DNA of 64,000 nucleotides from Atopobium sp. oral taxon 199 str. F0494 (GCF_000411555.1 NZ_KE150486.1:1-64000), one strand, 5' to 3'. Positions 45,426-54,659 are shown, numbered from the stretch's first letter. Program-made: numbers and translations. The notes: generated by a model not told the origin, from the letters alone.

Positions 45426-46346
45426 GTGGACGTTTGGAATCTCATAGTATCTGCTCTGTACGGAGTTGTTGAAGGCATTACAGAATGGCTGCCTATTTCG
45501 TCAACAGGGCACATACTGTTGCTGAACAAATTTGTGCCGCTTGCGGTAACAACTGACTTTTGGGATATGTTTCTCGTAGTTATTCAGCTTGGCGCAATAC
45601 TTGCCGTCTGCGTGATGTTCTTCCACAAACTCAATCCCTTCTCGCTCAAAAAGACAAAGGAAGAACGAAAAAGCACATGGATTCTTTGGGCAAAAGTGGT
45701 GGTGTGCTGCATTCCCGCGGCGGCGGTTGGCATTCCGCTTGATAATTTCATTGAAGAGCATCTTGGAGGACCCTACGTCATTGCTTCCACGCTCATTGTG
45801 TATGGTCTGATCTTTATTGCTCTTGAGACGCATCGGGAAAAAATCGCCCGGACTGCTCCTGTCGTACAGCCGCAAGGCAAGCATATGCGCCTGCCTACTG
45901 ACGCCACGCCCTTGCGGCGCAGTGCCGATGAACTTTCCCGCGTGACCGACATTGATAAGCTTGATTGGAAGACCGCCTTTGGCATCGGGCTCTTTCAGGT
46001 GCTGGCCATTGTTCCAGGTACGTCTCGCTCGGGAGCGACTATTATCGGTGGCTTGGTGCTGGGATGTTCCCGTGCCGTTGCGGCCGAATTTACCTTCTTT
46101 TTGGCTATTCCCACAATGGTTGGCGCTTCGGGTCTGCGGCTTGTTAAGTTTTTCTTGAAGGGCAATTCGTTTACCTCGTCTGAGGCGGCGATTTTGGCTG
46201 TTGGCTGCATTGTGGCTTTTGCAGTGTCTTTAGTGATGGTTCGAGCTCTCATGGGCTATGTGCGCAAACATGACTTTAAGCCGTTTGGAATATACCGCAT
46301 CGTGCTTGGCATCGCGGTCATCGTCTACTTTGCTTTGTTTGCCTAG
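45426..46346 (+). CDS. uppP: Undecaprenyl-diphosphatase
   Basis: Membrane enzyme that recycles the lipid carrier for peptidoglycan by dephosphorylating undecaprenyl diphosphate; also linked to bacitracin resistance. About 306 residues with about 8 helices. The signature EGITEWLPISSTGHILLLN is near the N-terminus and VPGTSRSGATIIGGLVLG in the second half, both containing catalytic residues. The GTG at 45426 is chosen because AAAGGGGAG lies just upstream and the protein then starts at the family N-terminus. ATG codons at 45393 and 45396 lack an RBS. It is divergent from the wall hydrolase gene. Confidence 0.95.
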   Translation: MDVWNLIVSALYGVVEGITEWLPISSTGHILLLNKFVPLAVTTDFWDMFLVVIQLGAILAVCVMFFHKLNPFSLKKTKEERKSTWILWAKVVVCCIPAAAVGIPLDNFIEEHLGGPYVIASTLIVYGLIFIALETHREKIARTAPVVQPQGKHMRLPTDATPLRRSADELSRVTDIDKLDWKTAFGIGLFQVLAIVPGTSRSGATIIGGLVLGCSRAVAAEFTFFLAIPTMVGASGLRLVKFFLKGNSFTSSEAAILAVGCIVAFAVSLVMVRALMGYVRKHDFKPFGIYRIVLGIAVIVYFALFA

Positions 46347-46399
46347 GAACTTTGCACTCACGCCATCTTTACGAACATTGCCGATTTAATTGGAGCAAC

Positions 46400-48964
46400 A
46401 TGTCTGACGCTTTTCAGTCTCCTTTGTTTGCCGCGCCACTTGCTGACGGGCAGTCTGCCGGTGGGCTGTCTATGCGGACCGTGCCGTCTGCGATAGATTT
46501 GGGCAACCTCAATCCGTCTCAGCATGAAGCTGTCATAACCACCGAAGGTCCGCTTCTCGTGCTTGCCGGCGCAGGTTCCGGCAAAACGCGTGTGCTGACG
46601 CACCGCATCGCGCACATGATTGCCGATAAAGGTGTGCGTCCGTGGCAGATTCTCGCCATTACGTTTACAAATAAGGCCGCAGCCGAGATGCGGGAGCGCC
46701 TTGGGCACTTGCTTTCCGGTGGCACGCGCGGCATGTGGGTGTGTACGTTTCACGCCATGTGCGTGCGCATGTTGCGAGAAGACCCCGAAGCCGTCGGCTT
46801 TGGTCCCAACTTCACCATCTATGATGACGATGATTCAAAGCGGCTGGTTAAGGCTATTATGGCCGACCTTGATATTGATGTTCGCCAGTTTCCGATGAAC
46901 TCTATCAGAAGTAAAATCAGCGCGGCGAAAAACGCCCTCATACTGCCGGATGAAATGGAGCGTCAGGCGTCGTCACCTCTCGACTACGTTACCGTCCGCG
47001 TCTACCGGACGCTTCAACAACGTCTTGAACGGGCGAACGCCCTGGACTTTGACGATCTTCTCGTTAAAGCCTTTGAACTGCTGTCCAAAAATCCCGTCAT
47101 TCTTAACGCGTATCAAGAGCGCTTTCGCTACATCAATGTCGACGAATACCAGGACACCAACGGCGTTCAATACGCTATCACCAATCTTTTGGCTTCCAAG
47201 TACAGAAACCTCATGGTTGTGGGCGATGACGATCAGTCCATTTACTCGTGGCGTGGCGCGGACATCAAGAATATTCTGGCTTTTGAGAAGGACTACCCGG
47301 ACGCGCATACGGTCAAGCTCGAGCAGAACTACCGTTCAACAGGACATATTTTGGGAGCAGCGAACGCCGTTGTCGCTCACAATACGCACCGCACAGAGAA
47401 GCGCCTCTTTACCGATGAAGGCGATGGCGAGAAGATCTGCGTGTACCGCGCGGCAGACGAACGCGATGAGGGCCGCTGGGTTGGCTCGGAGATTGAGAAG
47501 CTGCATGATGCGGGAACCTCCTATGATGATGTCGCCGTGTTTTACCGTACCAACGCGCAGTCGCGCATACTCGAGGATATGCTGTTGAGAGCGGGTGTTC
47601 CCTATAAGATTGTGGGCGGCATGCGCTTCTTTGATCGCGCTGAGATTCGCGATGTCATGGCATACCTCAAGATGGTTATCAACCCCGATGACGATGTGTC
47701 GGCGCTTCGCGTGGTCAACACTCCTCGGCGCGGCATCGGCTCTACCAGTATCAAAAAAATCCAGACGTACGCGTTGAGAAACAGGCTGTCCTTTTTTGCC
47801 GCCTGCGAAGCCTGCATTGGCGAGGAAAGCCTCCTGTCTGTTAAAGTCCGCAACGCTCTTACAGAGTTTACCGGAGCTGTTGAAGCGGGTCGCGCTCTGG
47901 ACGGCGAGCTCGAAGAGGTTATTGAGACAATCGTTGACCGGTCGGGACTCATTCGCGCCTACGAGGCCGAGCATACTATGGAGGCCGACGGCCGCATTGA
48001 GAACATCCGAGAGTTTTTTGGTGTCGCTGCTGAATTTGATGAAACGCATGACGACGCGGAAGAAATGCTTGAAAGTCTCCGTCAGCTGCGCGAAGCGGGT
48101 TCTCTTGATGAGGAGGGCGAATCATCGGCGACGGCGTCTGAGCCAGCGGCGTTGTCCGTGGTGCGTGCGACAGAGCCACCCGCATCATCTGAGCCATCTG
48201 CGCCGACAGCATCGCCCGTGCCGTCCGCGGCTGTGATAGAATATCCTCAGGTTGCAGCTGCGAAGCTCCCCGCATTTATGGAATGGCTGGCGCTTCGGTC
48301 GGATTTGGACAGCCTTGCCGGTTCGGCTTCCGCCGTTACTCTTATGACCATCCATTCCGCAAAAGGTCTCGAATTTCCCGTTGTGTTTGTCGTGGGCATG
48401 GAAGAAAGCATCTTCCCGCATGTGAACTTTGAATCTGATGGAGCGCATTTGGAGGAGGAGCGGCGTTTGGCGTATGTCGCTATCACGCGCGCTCGCAAAA
48501 AACTCTACCTTACATACGCATCTGTGCGTCGCATGTTCGGATCTGTCCAAGCAAATCCGGTCTCTCGCTTTATAGCCGAAATACCCGAAGAACACATCAA
48601 AGCTATCGGCGTTGGCTCGTCAGGCTTTTCGGGTGTTGGCTGGGAAAAGCGGGGAGACCGCCATGGCACCTTTGGATCAGGCCGTGGCGCTGAGGTGTAC
48701 GGAGGCAATGTCTTTGGCTCTCGTACGCGTTCTACCGGCAGAGGCGGACGTATTCAGCCGAGCGTTGCCCCTTCAATCAAAAAGGATCCCGCAAAGGCGA
48801 AAGCGGTCTTTGCGTCCGGCGACCACATATCCCATAAAACCTTTGGACCGGGCGTTGTTCTTTCCGTTGAAGGCGATACCATTGAAGTGAAGTTTACGCG
48901 TACGAACAAGGTTAAGAAGCTGATGAAAGGCTTTGCGCCCATCGTCAAGATAGAAAGTCAGTGA
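46400..48964 (+). CDS. pcrA: ATP-dependent DNA helicase PcrA/UvrD
   Basis: Superfamily 1 3'-5' helicase for repair and replication. 854 residues with motif I GAGSGKT (about 58-64), motif II DEYQDTN, motif III VGDDDQSIYSWRGAD, motif IV EQNYRSTG, motif V TIHSAKGLEFPVVFVVG and motif VI VAITRARKKLYLTYA. The C-terminal part (HKTFGPGVVLSVEGDTIEV) is the PcrA Tudor-like domain that contacts RNA polymerase. An Ala/Ser/Pro/Glu-rich insert of about 50 residues (about 575-625) lies before motif V and is unusual. The start is ATG 46400, with GGAG upstream. The stop overlaps the mscS start. Confidence 0.95.
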   Translation: MSDAFQSPLFAAPLADGQSAGGLSMRTVPSAIDLGNLNPSQHEAVITTEGPLLVLAGAGSGKTRVLTHRIAHMIADKGVRPWQILAITFTNKAAAEMRERLGHLLSGGTRGMWVCTFHAMCVRMLREDPEAVGFGPNFTIYDDDDSKRLVKAIMADLDIDVRQFPMNSIRSKISAAKNALILPDEMERQASSPLDYVTVRVYRTLQQRLERANALDFDDLLVKAFELLSKNPVILNAYQERFRYINVDEYQDTNGVQYAITNLLASKYRNLMVVGDDDQSIYSWRGADIKNILAFEKDYPDAHTVKLEQNYRSTGHILGAANAVVAHNTHRTEKRLFTDEGDGEKICVYRAADERDEGRWVGSEIEKLHDAGTSYDDVAVFYRTNAQSRILEDMLLRAGVPYKIVGGMRFFDRAEIRDVMAYLKMVINPDDDVSALRVVNTPRRGIGSTSIKKIQTYALRNRLSFFAACEACIGEESLLSVKVRNALTEFTGAVEAGRALDGELEEVIETIVDRSGLIRAYEAEHTMEADGRIENIREFFGVAAEFDETHDDAEEMLESLRQLREAGSLDEEGESSATASEPAALSVVRATEPPASSEPSAPTASPVPSAAVIEYPQVAAAKLPAFMEWLALRSDLDSLAGSASAVTLMTIHSAKGLEFPVVFVVGMEESIFPHVNFESDGAHLEEERRLAYVAITRARKKLYLTYASVRRMFGSVQANPVSRFIAEIPEEHIKAIGVGSSGFSGVGWEKRGDRHGTFGSGRGAEVYGGNVFGSRTRSTGRGGRIQPSVAPSIKKDPAKAKAVFASGDHISHKTFGPGVVLSVEGDTIEVKFTRTNKVKKLMKGFAPIVKIESQ

Positions 48965-49752
48965 TGCTGATGACATCCGATACGGGTCAGACGATTTTAG
49001 GCCTTGCGCCAGCGGACTTTTTGTACCGTGCAGTTTTTCTCGCCACAGTTTTTCTCGCCGCGCTTGTTTTGGAACATGTGATAGTACGCGTATCGAGAAG
49101 AGCCTTGAACGCCTCTCGTATTCCCTCAGCGTCAATCTTTATCAATATTGTACGAAGCGTTATCTGGGTATTTGCCGTCCTGTCCGTTTTGCAGCCTGTT
49201 TTTGGCATACAGCCGACCGCTTTTGTAACGGCTTTGGGAGTGACGTCCATCGCGCTGTCATTTGGCCTGCAGGACACCATTTCCAATCTTGTTGGCGGCC
49301 TTGGTCTTATGCTGGCGGGGGTTATCAAGCCCGGCGATCATGTGACTATCGGTGACATTTCAGGCGAGGTCATCGATATGAATTGGCGCTCTACTATTGT
49401 GCGAGAGAGAACCGGGCGCGTCCAGATCATTCCTAATTCGGTGCTCAATAAGACGGCGTTTACACATTGCACTCGTTGGGCGATAACCAATGTTGACGTG
49501 CCGGTTATAGTGAAACCACAAGCGAACCTTGAAGAAGTAGCCAACGAGATTGTTGAGACGGCTAAAGTCACCCTTGAGCACGACCTTGATTTAACGTTTC
49601 CGGTTGAAGTGCGCTTTGAAAGCATTACGAACGTTGGCGTCCAGGCAATCGTTCATCTTCATATTCGGGATGACGTGCAGGCGGAGCCTGTGGCAGACCG
49701 ACTGGTGCGCGCCATAGCAGGACGTCCGTGGCTTGCGGGAGTGGAGGACTGA
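48964..49752 (+). CDS. Small-conductance mechanosensitive channel family protein
   Basis: About 262 residues of the MscS/YggB family, which opens under membrane tension to release solutes. Three N-terminal helices (about 15-38, 62-80, 88-115) end in the pore helix region ALGVTSIALSFGLQDTISNLVGGLGLMLAG. A beta domain follows (IKPGDHVTIGDISGEVIDMNWRSTIV, NSVLNKTAFTH). The ATG overlaps the pcrA stop (TGATG); a GTG at 48961 is an alternative. mtnN starts one base after its stop, so pcrA, this gene and mtnN probably share an mRNA. Confidence 0.92.
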   Translation: MLMTSDTGQTILGLAPADFLYRAVFLATVFLAALVLEHVIVRVSRRALNASRIPSASIFINIVRSVIWVFAVLSVLQPVFGIQPTAFVTALGVTSIALSFGLQDTISNLVGGLGLMLAGVIKPGDHVTIGDISGEVIDMNWRSTIVRERTGRVQIIPNSVLNKTAFTHCTRWAITNVDVPVIVKPQANLEEVANEIVETAKVTLEHDLDLTFPVEVRFESITNVGVQAIVHLHIRDDVQAEPVADRLVRAIAGRPWLAGVED

Positions 49753-49753
49753 C

Positions 49754-50494
49754 GTGAAAGTCGGAATCATTGGCGCTATGGAAGAGGAAGTCGCTCTCCT
49801 GAAGCAAGAGATGACGTCTGAGCGAGTGGTGCAGATTGCGGGGCGAACCTTTCATGAAGGGAGCATCGCCCAGACGCCCGTTGTGGTAGTGCAGTCCGGC
49901 ATTGGCAAGGTAAACGCCGCTTTTTGCACGCAGATTCTGATTGATCGCTTCGGGGTTGACTGTATTATCAATACCGGCATTGCCGGCCTTCTGGGGGATG
50001 ATTTGATTGTCGGTAGTGTGGTGATATCTACCGACTGCATGCAGCATGACGTGGATCTGCGCGCTCTCGGGTATCCTCAAGGTCAGATTCCCGGTGTTGA
50101 AACTGTTTCATTTAGCGCGGACAAAGAACTGCGGCGACAGGCGGTATGCGCAGCTCAAGAGACTGCCTTCGGCGTGAAGACTGTTGAGGGGCGGATTGTA
50201 TCCGGTGATCAGTTTGTTGCTGACGTTGCGGAAGCGGACGCTCTTAAAGACTTCGGGGCAGTGTGCTGTGAAATGGAAGGCGCTGCTATAGCGCAGGTCG
50301 CCTGGCTTAATAACGTTCCCTTTGTGATTGTGCGCCTTATGTCCGATAAGCCTGGCGTGTCGTCCGAGCTTGACTACGCCGCTTTTGAAAAGACCGCGTC
50401 CCGAAGGTGCGCCAAGATAGTCTTGCGTATGGTTGAGCGGCTCTCGCAGGCGCCTTCGTCTTTCTCGCCCTCGGATAATTTCGGCCAACGGTAG
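49754..50494 (+). CDS. mtnN: 5'-methylthioadenosine/S-adenosylhomocysteine nucleosidase
   Basis: Cleaves adenine from methylthioadenosine and S-adenosylhomocysteine, recycling SAM by-products. About 246 residues. VGIIGAMEEEVALL carries the catalytic glutamate region, SGIGKVNAA the phosphorylase-fold loop, CEMEGAAIAQVA the ribose-binding Met-Glu pair, and RLMSDKPG the catalytic aspartate. The GTG start at 49754 follows GGAGG and lies one base after the mscS stop. An upstream in-frame start inside mscS would add seven residues and is unlikely. Confidence 0.94.
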   Translation: MKVGIIGAMEEEVALLKQEMTSERVVQIAGRTFHEGSIAQTPVVVVQSGIGKVNAAFCTQILIDRFGVDCIINTGIAGLLGDDLIVGSVVISTDCMQHDVDLRALGYPQGQIPGVETVSFSADKELRRQAVCAAQETAFGVKTVEGRIVSGDQFVADVAEADALKDFGAVCCEMEGAAIAQVAWLNNVPFVIVRLMSDKPGVSSELDYAAFEKTASRRCAKIVLRMVERLSQAPSSFSPSDNFGQR

Positions 50495-50567
50495 CATTGT
50501 GGTCTTTAGCGGTGCCCATTTCGTTTATTATGGGAGAAGTCTAATACAAGTACTGGAGAGGTACTGA

Positions 50568-51617
50568 ATGATTACACTTGGACGTTTTGTCGACATGATT
50601 GTGGCGAATCCATTTCTTGCCGTTGTCATTGTCCTCATTTTTGGCTGCATCTTCGTTAACGGTGCTACAGATGCCGCAAATGCCATTGCCGAGTCCGTCG
50701 GCACCCGTTCCATTAAAGTAAACCATGCTATCGCCATGAGCGTTATCTGCAACTTTGTTGGCCTTGTGGTCATGTGCCTTGTTTCCACCGCGGTTGCAGA
50801 CACCATTATCGGCATGGTTGACTTCGGTACCGACTATCACCAGGCTTTGATTGCCCTTGCAGCGGGGTGTGTGGGTATCGTGGCGTGGGCGGTAGGCGCA
50901 TGGGCGCTCGGCATCCCTACTTCGGAGTCGCACGCTCTTATTGCAGGACTTACCGGCGCGGCGCTGGCGCTTCACGGTAACTTCAACGCCGTGAACTGGG
51001 ATGAGTGGAATAAAGTTATTATCGGCCTTATTTTCTCGACCATTTCCGGTTTTATAGCCGGTTGGGTCATTGTCAAGATTATCCACACTACCTGTAAACA
51101 TGTGAACCGCAAGCGCGCGGATGCTATATTTGGTCACCTTCAGGTGGTCGGCTCGGGATTTGTCGCTATGATGCATGGCGCACAGGATGGGCAGAAGTTT
51201 TTGTCCATTGCTATGCTCGCCATTGCGCTTTCCGCCGGTTCGGGCACCGCTGGCACCGAGGTCTTTCCGCTTTGGCTCCAGGTGGCTTGCGCCGGTCTCA
51301 TGGCGTTTGGCACCGCTATCGGCGGCCGCCGCATCATTAAAAAGGTTGGGATGGAAATGGTCAAGCTTGAGCGTTACCAGGGCTTTGCCGCTTCTTTTTC
51401 CGCTGCGGCGTCGTTGCTTTTGTCGACGCTCACGGGACTTCCTGTTTCTACTACCCACACTAAGATGACCGCCATGATGGGTGCCGGCGCCGCTAAAAAT
51501 CCCCGCACGGTAAACTGGGGTGTCGCTAAAGATATGGTTCTTGCCTGGGTCTTTACGTTTCCAGGTTGTGGACTTATCGGATATTTATTTGCAAAACTGT
51601 TTTTGATGTTGTTCTGA
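50568..51617 (+). CDS. pit: Low-affinity inorganic phosphate transporter (PiT family)
   Basis: 349 residues with about ten helices. The two inverted family repeats are seen as FVNGATDAANAIAESVGTRSI in the first half and MMHGAQDGQKFLSIAMLAI in the second. GIPTSESHALIAGLTG and GLPVSTTHTKMTAMMGAGAA are the matching later motifs. It moves phosphate, or metal phosphate, with protons. ATG 50568 follows GGAGAGG. The DUF47 gene starts about 50 bp downstream, the standard pair in Gram-positives. Motif CGAGAAG is absent from this gene. Confidence 0.94.
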   Translation: MITLGRFVDMIVANPFLAVVIVLIFGCIFVNGATDAANAIAESVGTRSIKVNHAIAMSVICNFVGLVVMCLVSTAVADTIIGMVDFGTDYHQALIALAAGCVGIVAWAVGAWALGIPTSESHALIAGLTGAALALHGNFNAVNWDEWNKVIIGLIFSTISGFIAGWVIVKIIHTTCKHVNRKRADAIFGHLQVVGSGFVAMMHGAQDGQKFLSIAMLAIALSAGSGTAGTEVFPLWLQVACAGLMAFGTAIGGRRIIKKVGMEMVKLERYQGFAASFSAAASLLLSTLTGLPVSTTHTKMTAMMGAGAAKNPRTVNWGVAKDMVLAWVFTFPGCGLIGYLFAKLFLMLF

Positions 51618-51669
51618 TTCGAGCGTAATTCTGAGTGCAATTCCGACTGTGACGTCATTGGAGGACCGT

Positions 51670-52290
51670 ATGTTTGGTGAGCCTAAAGAAGATATTTTCT
51701 ACACCCTTTTCAAGGAGTTCGGCGCAAAGATTGTTGAGACCGCGGAAGAGTATTCGACCATTCTTGACGGCTATCCTGAGACGGCCGCGCGTATTCCGCA
51801 AATGAAAGTGTACGAGCGCGAGTGCGACGAGAAGGTTCAGCGCATCATGAAGGAGCTTTACGCCTCGTTTGTTACTCCTTTTGAGCGTGAGGATATCTCA
51901 GATTTGGCGCTTGGCCTCGATGACATCGTTGACGGTATGAATTCCGTTGCCGAGCGACTCGACCTCTTTAATGTTGACGAGTTCCGCAAAGAGGGTGCGC
52001 AGCTTGCTGAGCTTACCCTTCGCGCCTGCATTACAGTCAAGGAGATGCTCGACCACCTGGCCGACTACAAGAAGGATTCCGCTGTGATGGAAAAGGCGAT
52101 TGCCGTCGGTCACGTTGAGGACGAGGGAGACCTCGTGTACCACAACGCGCTTTCCCGCCTGTTCCGCGATGAAATGACCGGCCGCGAAACCGTTGCCTGG
52201 CTGCGCATCTTTGACCGCATGGAGCAAGCTCTCGACTCTTGCGATAAAGCAGCAGGTATTGTCCGCTCTGTGATTATGAAGAACGCCTAG
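51670..52290 (+). CDS. DUF47/PhoU-like partner of the phosphate transporter
   Basis: 206-residue all-helical protein (DUF47, PhoU_div). It has regularly spaced acids and aromatics such as YERECDEKVQRIMKELYASFVTPFEREDISDLALGLDDIVDGM and HVEDEGDLVYHNALSRLF. Family members sit next to pit genes and probably control Pit activity or bind metal-phosphate. The start is ATG 51670, with GGAGG 6 bases upstream. Confidence 0.92.
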   Translation: MFGEPKEDIFYTLFKEFGAKIVETAEEYSTILDGYPETAARIPQMKVYERECDEKVQRIMKELYASFVTPFEREDISDLALGLDDIVDGMNSVAERLDLFNVDEFRKEGAQLAELTLRACITVKEMLDHLADYKKDSAVMEKAIAVGHVEDEGDLVYHNALSRLFRDEMTGRETVAWLRIFDRMEQALDSCDKAAGIVRSVIMKNA

Positions 52291-52771
52291 GCGTTTTGGC
52301 GAGAAGTACCAGGGACGCCGCCATCGCCACCGTTAACGCCTCCGTCATCGCCACTACCGCTGCTACCAGCGCTGTCACCTTCTCCGCCTCCGCGCCGGAG
52401 GCATGCGCCGCGGTTTTGCATGCTGCGGTCTGCGTGCGCTGCGGCTCTGGTGTCAACAGTCCACACGTCGTGGTGCTGCGGCCTGCGTGTGCTTCCAGGT
52501 TTCCAAAAAAGTGCCACAGTTGTGATACGAAATCTCCTAAAAAAGGCATCAGTTGTGATAAATCCCCTAAAAATGCCATGAGTTGTGCGATGTTTATATC
52601 ACAACTCATGCACTTTTTTGGAAAACGGCGCCACAGTGGGAAAACAGCGTCACAGTGCCGGGCAAGCATGGAGCCTTTTGCGTACATCTTTTGCATGCAT
52701 ACGGTACGTACATAATGAAGCAAGCGCGATGGGGTAAACTGTTACAGAGAGTAATTCTGGCAGGAGGTTCC
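52291..52771 (+). other. 481-bp intergenic region after the DUF47 gene
   Basis: No convincing gene. The left part (52295-52500) is GC-rich and reads as low-complexity repeats of GCCNNCNCC type; a Gly-rich minus-strand frame there looks spurious. A CGAGAAG copy lies at 52300-52306. The second 123-bp repeat element occupies 52501-52623. AGGAGG before 52772 is the RBS of the next gene. Confidence 0.6.
52501..52623 (-). mobile_element. 123-bp palindromic repeat element, copy 2
   Basis: Same length as the copy at 25605. The first 27 bases are identical in direct orientation, and the last 18 differ at one base. The core of about 54 bp (CACAACTCATGGC to TTTTTTAGGAG on the minus strand) is identical but inverted. 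So the ends match one way and the core the other. The element can fold on itself through TTCCAAAAAAGTGC/GCACTTTTTTGGAA. No coding capacity. Confidence 0.75.
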
Positions 52772-53461
52772 ATGAGCGGTTTCAAGAGGTTTTGTCTGAT
52801 TGTATTTGCGCTGGCAGGTACCGCGTCCCTTGTCGGCCTTGCCTTAACGTGTTTTGGCCCATGGACTGAGGCCGCGTATGATCTTTTGCTGAATAATGTG
52901 TATCTTGCCGTGCTACAGGTTTGCATGCTTATAACGATAGTCGGCTTTATAGTATGTTTCTTAAGCGGTCTGTTCTCCAAAAAGGTTCGTTCGCTTACGG
53001 TTACAACTGTTGATGGGGGCACTATCTCCGTCACGCGCGACGCTATTGTCTCTCAGGCAAAAAACGCTATTGAAGCCGAAGGAATGTGCTCGTGCGATCG
53101 CGTGCGCGTTATCATTTCTCGCAACAATACCGTGCAGGTTGCAGTATGGGTTTTGCCACAAGAGCCGCTTAATATCGTTGAAGTTGGTCCGCTCCTTCAC
53201 AGCAGACTTGAAGATCAATTAGCGGCGGTCTGCGGTGACAAAGTGACGTCTATCGATATATCATTTGTAGAGGGTGCGCACTTCTCGCCACATGAAGAAG
53301 AAGCGCGAGAAGAGCCTGTGGATTCTTCCGATGAAATAACAACTGCTATGGAGCCGTCGCATCAGCCTGCGGTTGTAATAGAGCCGTCATCCGAGATTAG
53401 GCTGCCTATGACATCAGAGCATGAGCAAGCAGGCTCTGATGGTGCGGCGCGGGAGGCGTAA
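52772..53461 (+). CDS. amaP: Alkaline-shock response membrane anchor protein (AmaP-like)
   Basis: 229 residues. Two N-terminal helices (about 6-30 and 44-66) are followed by a small soluble domain similar to Asp23 (TVDGGTISVTRDAIVSQAKNAIEAEGM, LEDQLAAVCGDKVTSIDISFV) and an acidic, probably disordered tail. AmaP anchors Asp23 at the membrane in Staphylococcus. The gene order here (AmaP, DUF2273, Asp23) matches that model. ATG 52772 with AGGAGG 5 bases upstream; an earlier in-frame start lies in the repeat element and is rejected. Confidence 0.86.
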   Translation: MSGFKRFCLIVFALAGTASLVGLALTCFGPWTEAAYDLLLNNVYLAVLQVCMLITIVGFIVCFLSGLFSKKVRSLTVTTVDGGTISVTRDAIVSQAKNAIEAEGMCSCDRVRVIISRNNTVQVAVWVLPQEPLNIVEVGPLLHSRLEDQLAAVCGDKVTSIDISFVEGAHFSPHEEEAREEPVDSSDEITTAMEPSHQPAVVIEPSSEIRLPMTSEHEQAGSDGAAREA

Positions 53462-53465
53462 GCAC

Positions 53466-53693
53466 ATGGATGTTATCAAAGCGTGGATACATGATCATTT
53501 TCCTGGCCATGAAAACGCCTTTATTGGCGGTGTCATTGGCCTTATTGTGGCGATTCTCTTTTTTAACCTGGGATTTTGGCGTACGCTGTTTCTGGTTATT
53601 TTGGTGCTGACGGGCATTGCTGTTGGTCAGATATTTGACGGTAGCGCGACGCTTATTGCGAAGATTCGTGAATTCTTTTCTGATCGCCGTTAA
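53466..53693 (+). CDS. DUF2273 small membrane protein
   Basis: 75 residues with two helices (about 18-34 and 37-53) joined by the motif NLGFWRTLF. It is a standard member of the AmaP/Asp23 cluster in Gram-positives. The start is ATG 53466, with GGAGG upstream; it begins 4 bp after the amaP stop, so translation is probably coupled. Confidence 0.86.
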   Translation: MDVIKAWIHDHFPGHENAFIGGVIGLIVAILFFNLGFWRTLFLVILVLTGIAVGQIFDGSATLIAKIREFFSDRR

Positions 53694-53712
53694 TCGATAA
53701 GGAGGCCAATGC

Positions 53713-54348
53713 ATGGCTGCTGAAACTAGTGATACTAAAACTGCCGAGGTTGAAACCACCGGCGCCGCCAATAGTGCTGATGTCGACAAGACCGTCGATG
53801 CGGAGATTGTTCCTGTAGAGGAGGCCGCGCTTACAAAACCTCGTGAGGACTCCGAAAATAGCGTGATTGAAAATAGCGCAGTTGAGAGTAGCGCGGTTGC
53901 GAATAACGAGACTGAGAATAACGAGACTCAATCCGACGCAGACATGGGCGATGAGGATTCCCTGACATTTTCCGATGGCGTTATAGAAAAAATAGCGGCG
54001 CTTTCGCTACGCGACGTTGACGATGTTGTGGGAGCTCGCGGAAACTGGCTTAATCGCGTGCAGGATGTTCTTGGAGCAACGGACGCGGCCAAGGGTGTCA
54101 GCGTTGAAGTGGCACATGAGAATGCCGTCCGCATTGACATCTCCGTTTTGATTCGCTTCGGCGCTTATGCTCCCCAAGTATTTGAAAACGTTAAGCAGGC
54201 TGTTTCTCAGCAGGTGAACGCCATGACGGGCCTTGAGGTTACCGGTATCAATTTGCGTATCGAGGATGTTTTAACTGAGGAAGAATACGAGCGCATGCGT
54301 GGTTCTGAGCGGACTGAAGAAGAGCTGGAAAAAGAATCCCAGGAGTAA
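53713..54348 (+). CDS. Asp23/Gls24 family envelope stress protein
   Basis: 211 residues. The Asp23 domain spans about 80-190 (FSDGVIEKIAALSLRDVDDVVGA, VEVAHENAVRIDISVLIRFG, VNAMTGLEVTGINLRIEDV). It is preceded by about 75 acidic residues including short repeats of the ENxxxxEN/ENNET kind, which come from DNA repeats at about 53856-53930. Asp23 forms a membrane-associated web through AmaP and responds to alkaline or wall stress. A strong AAGGAGG lies before ATG 53713. Confidence 0.92.
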   Translation: MAAETSDTKTAEVETTGAANSADVDKTVDAEIVPVEEAALTKPREDSENSVIENSAVESSAVANNETENNETQSDADMGDEDSLTFSDGVIEKIAALSLRDVDDVVGARGNWLNRVQDVLGATDAAKGVSVEVAHENAVRIDISVLIRFGAYAPQVFENVKQAVSQQVNAMTGLEVTGINLRIEDVLTEEEYERMRGSERTEEELEKESQE

Positions 54349-54350
54349 GT

Positions 54351-54659
54351 ATGAATTGTTCTGTTGCGATTCAGTATCTGCCGATGGACGCTTCTTGCGA
54401 TGAGGAGACGTGTCGTATTGTCGATGAGGTTATCACCTTTATTGCAAGCAGTGGAGTGGACTATTTTGTCGGGCCGTTTGAAACGGTCATCGAAGGCGAT
54501 TATGACCTCTGCATGGAGATTCTTAAGAACTGTCAGCTTGTCGGAGCGAAGGCGGGCTGCACCCATGTTATGACGTATGCCAAGATCAATTTCAAATCCG
54601 AGGGTGATGTTATGGCTACCGAAAAAAAGATTGGAAAATATCACCCTGAAGGGCGTTGA
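54351..54659 (+). CDS. Thiamine-binding family protein (MTH1187/YkoF-like)
   Basis: 102 residues matching the small Thiamine_BP family: SVAIQYLPM, RIVDEVITFIASSGVDYFVGPFETVIEGDYD, HVMTYAKINF. Family members bind thiamine or its pyrimidine part and assemble as dimers or tetramers. The gene begins 2 bp after the asp23 stop with AGGAG in the asp23 end, so it is in the same operon. That is an odd place for a vitamin-binding protein. The thiamine-precursor transporter lies only 3.3 kb further on, but no TPP riboswitch precedes this gene. Confidence 0.85.
   Translation: MNCSVAIQYLPMDASCDEETCRIVDEVITFIASSGVDYFVGPFETVIEGDYDLCMEILKNCQLVGAKAGCTHVMTYAKINFKSEGDVMATEKKIGKYHPEGR

Noticed and set aside
52274-52723. 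Frame across the second repeat copy and a Gly-rich minus-strand frame
   Set aside because: Low-complexity and repeat-derived; starts and ends are not supported by RBS or family features.
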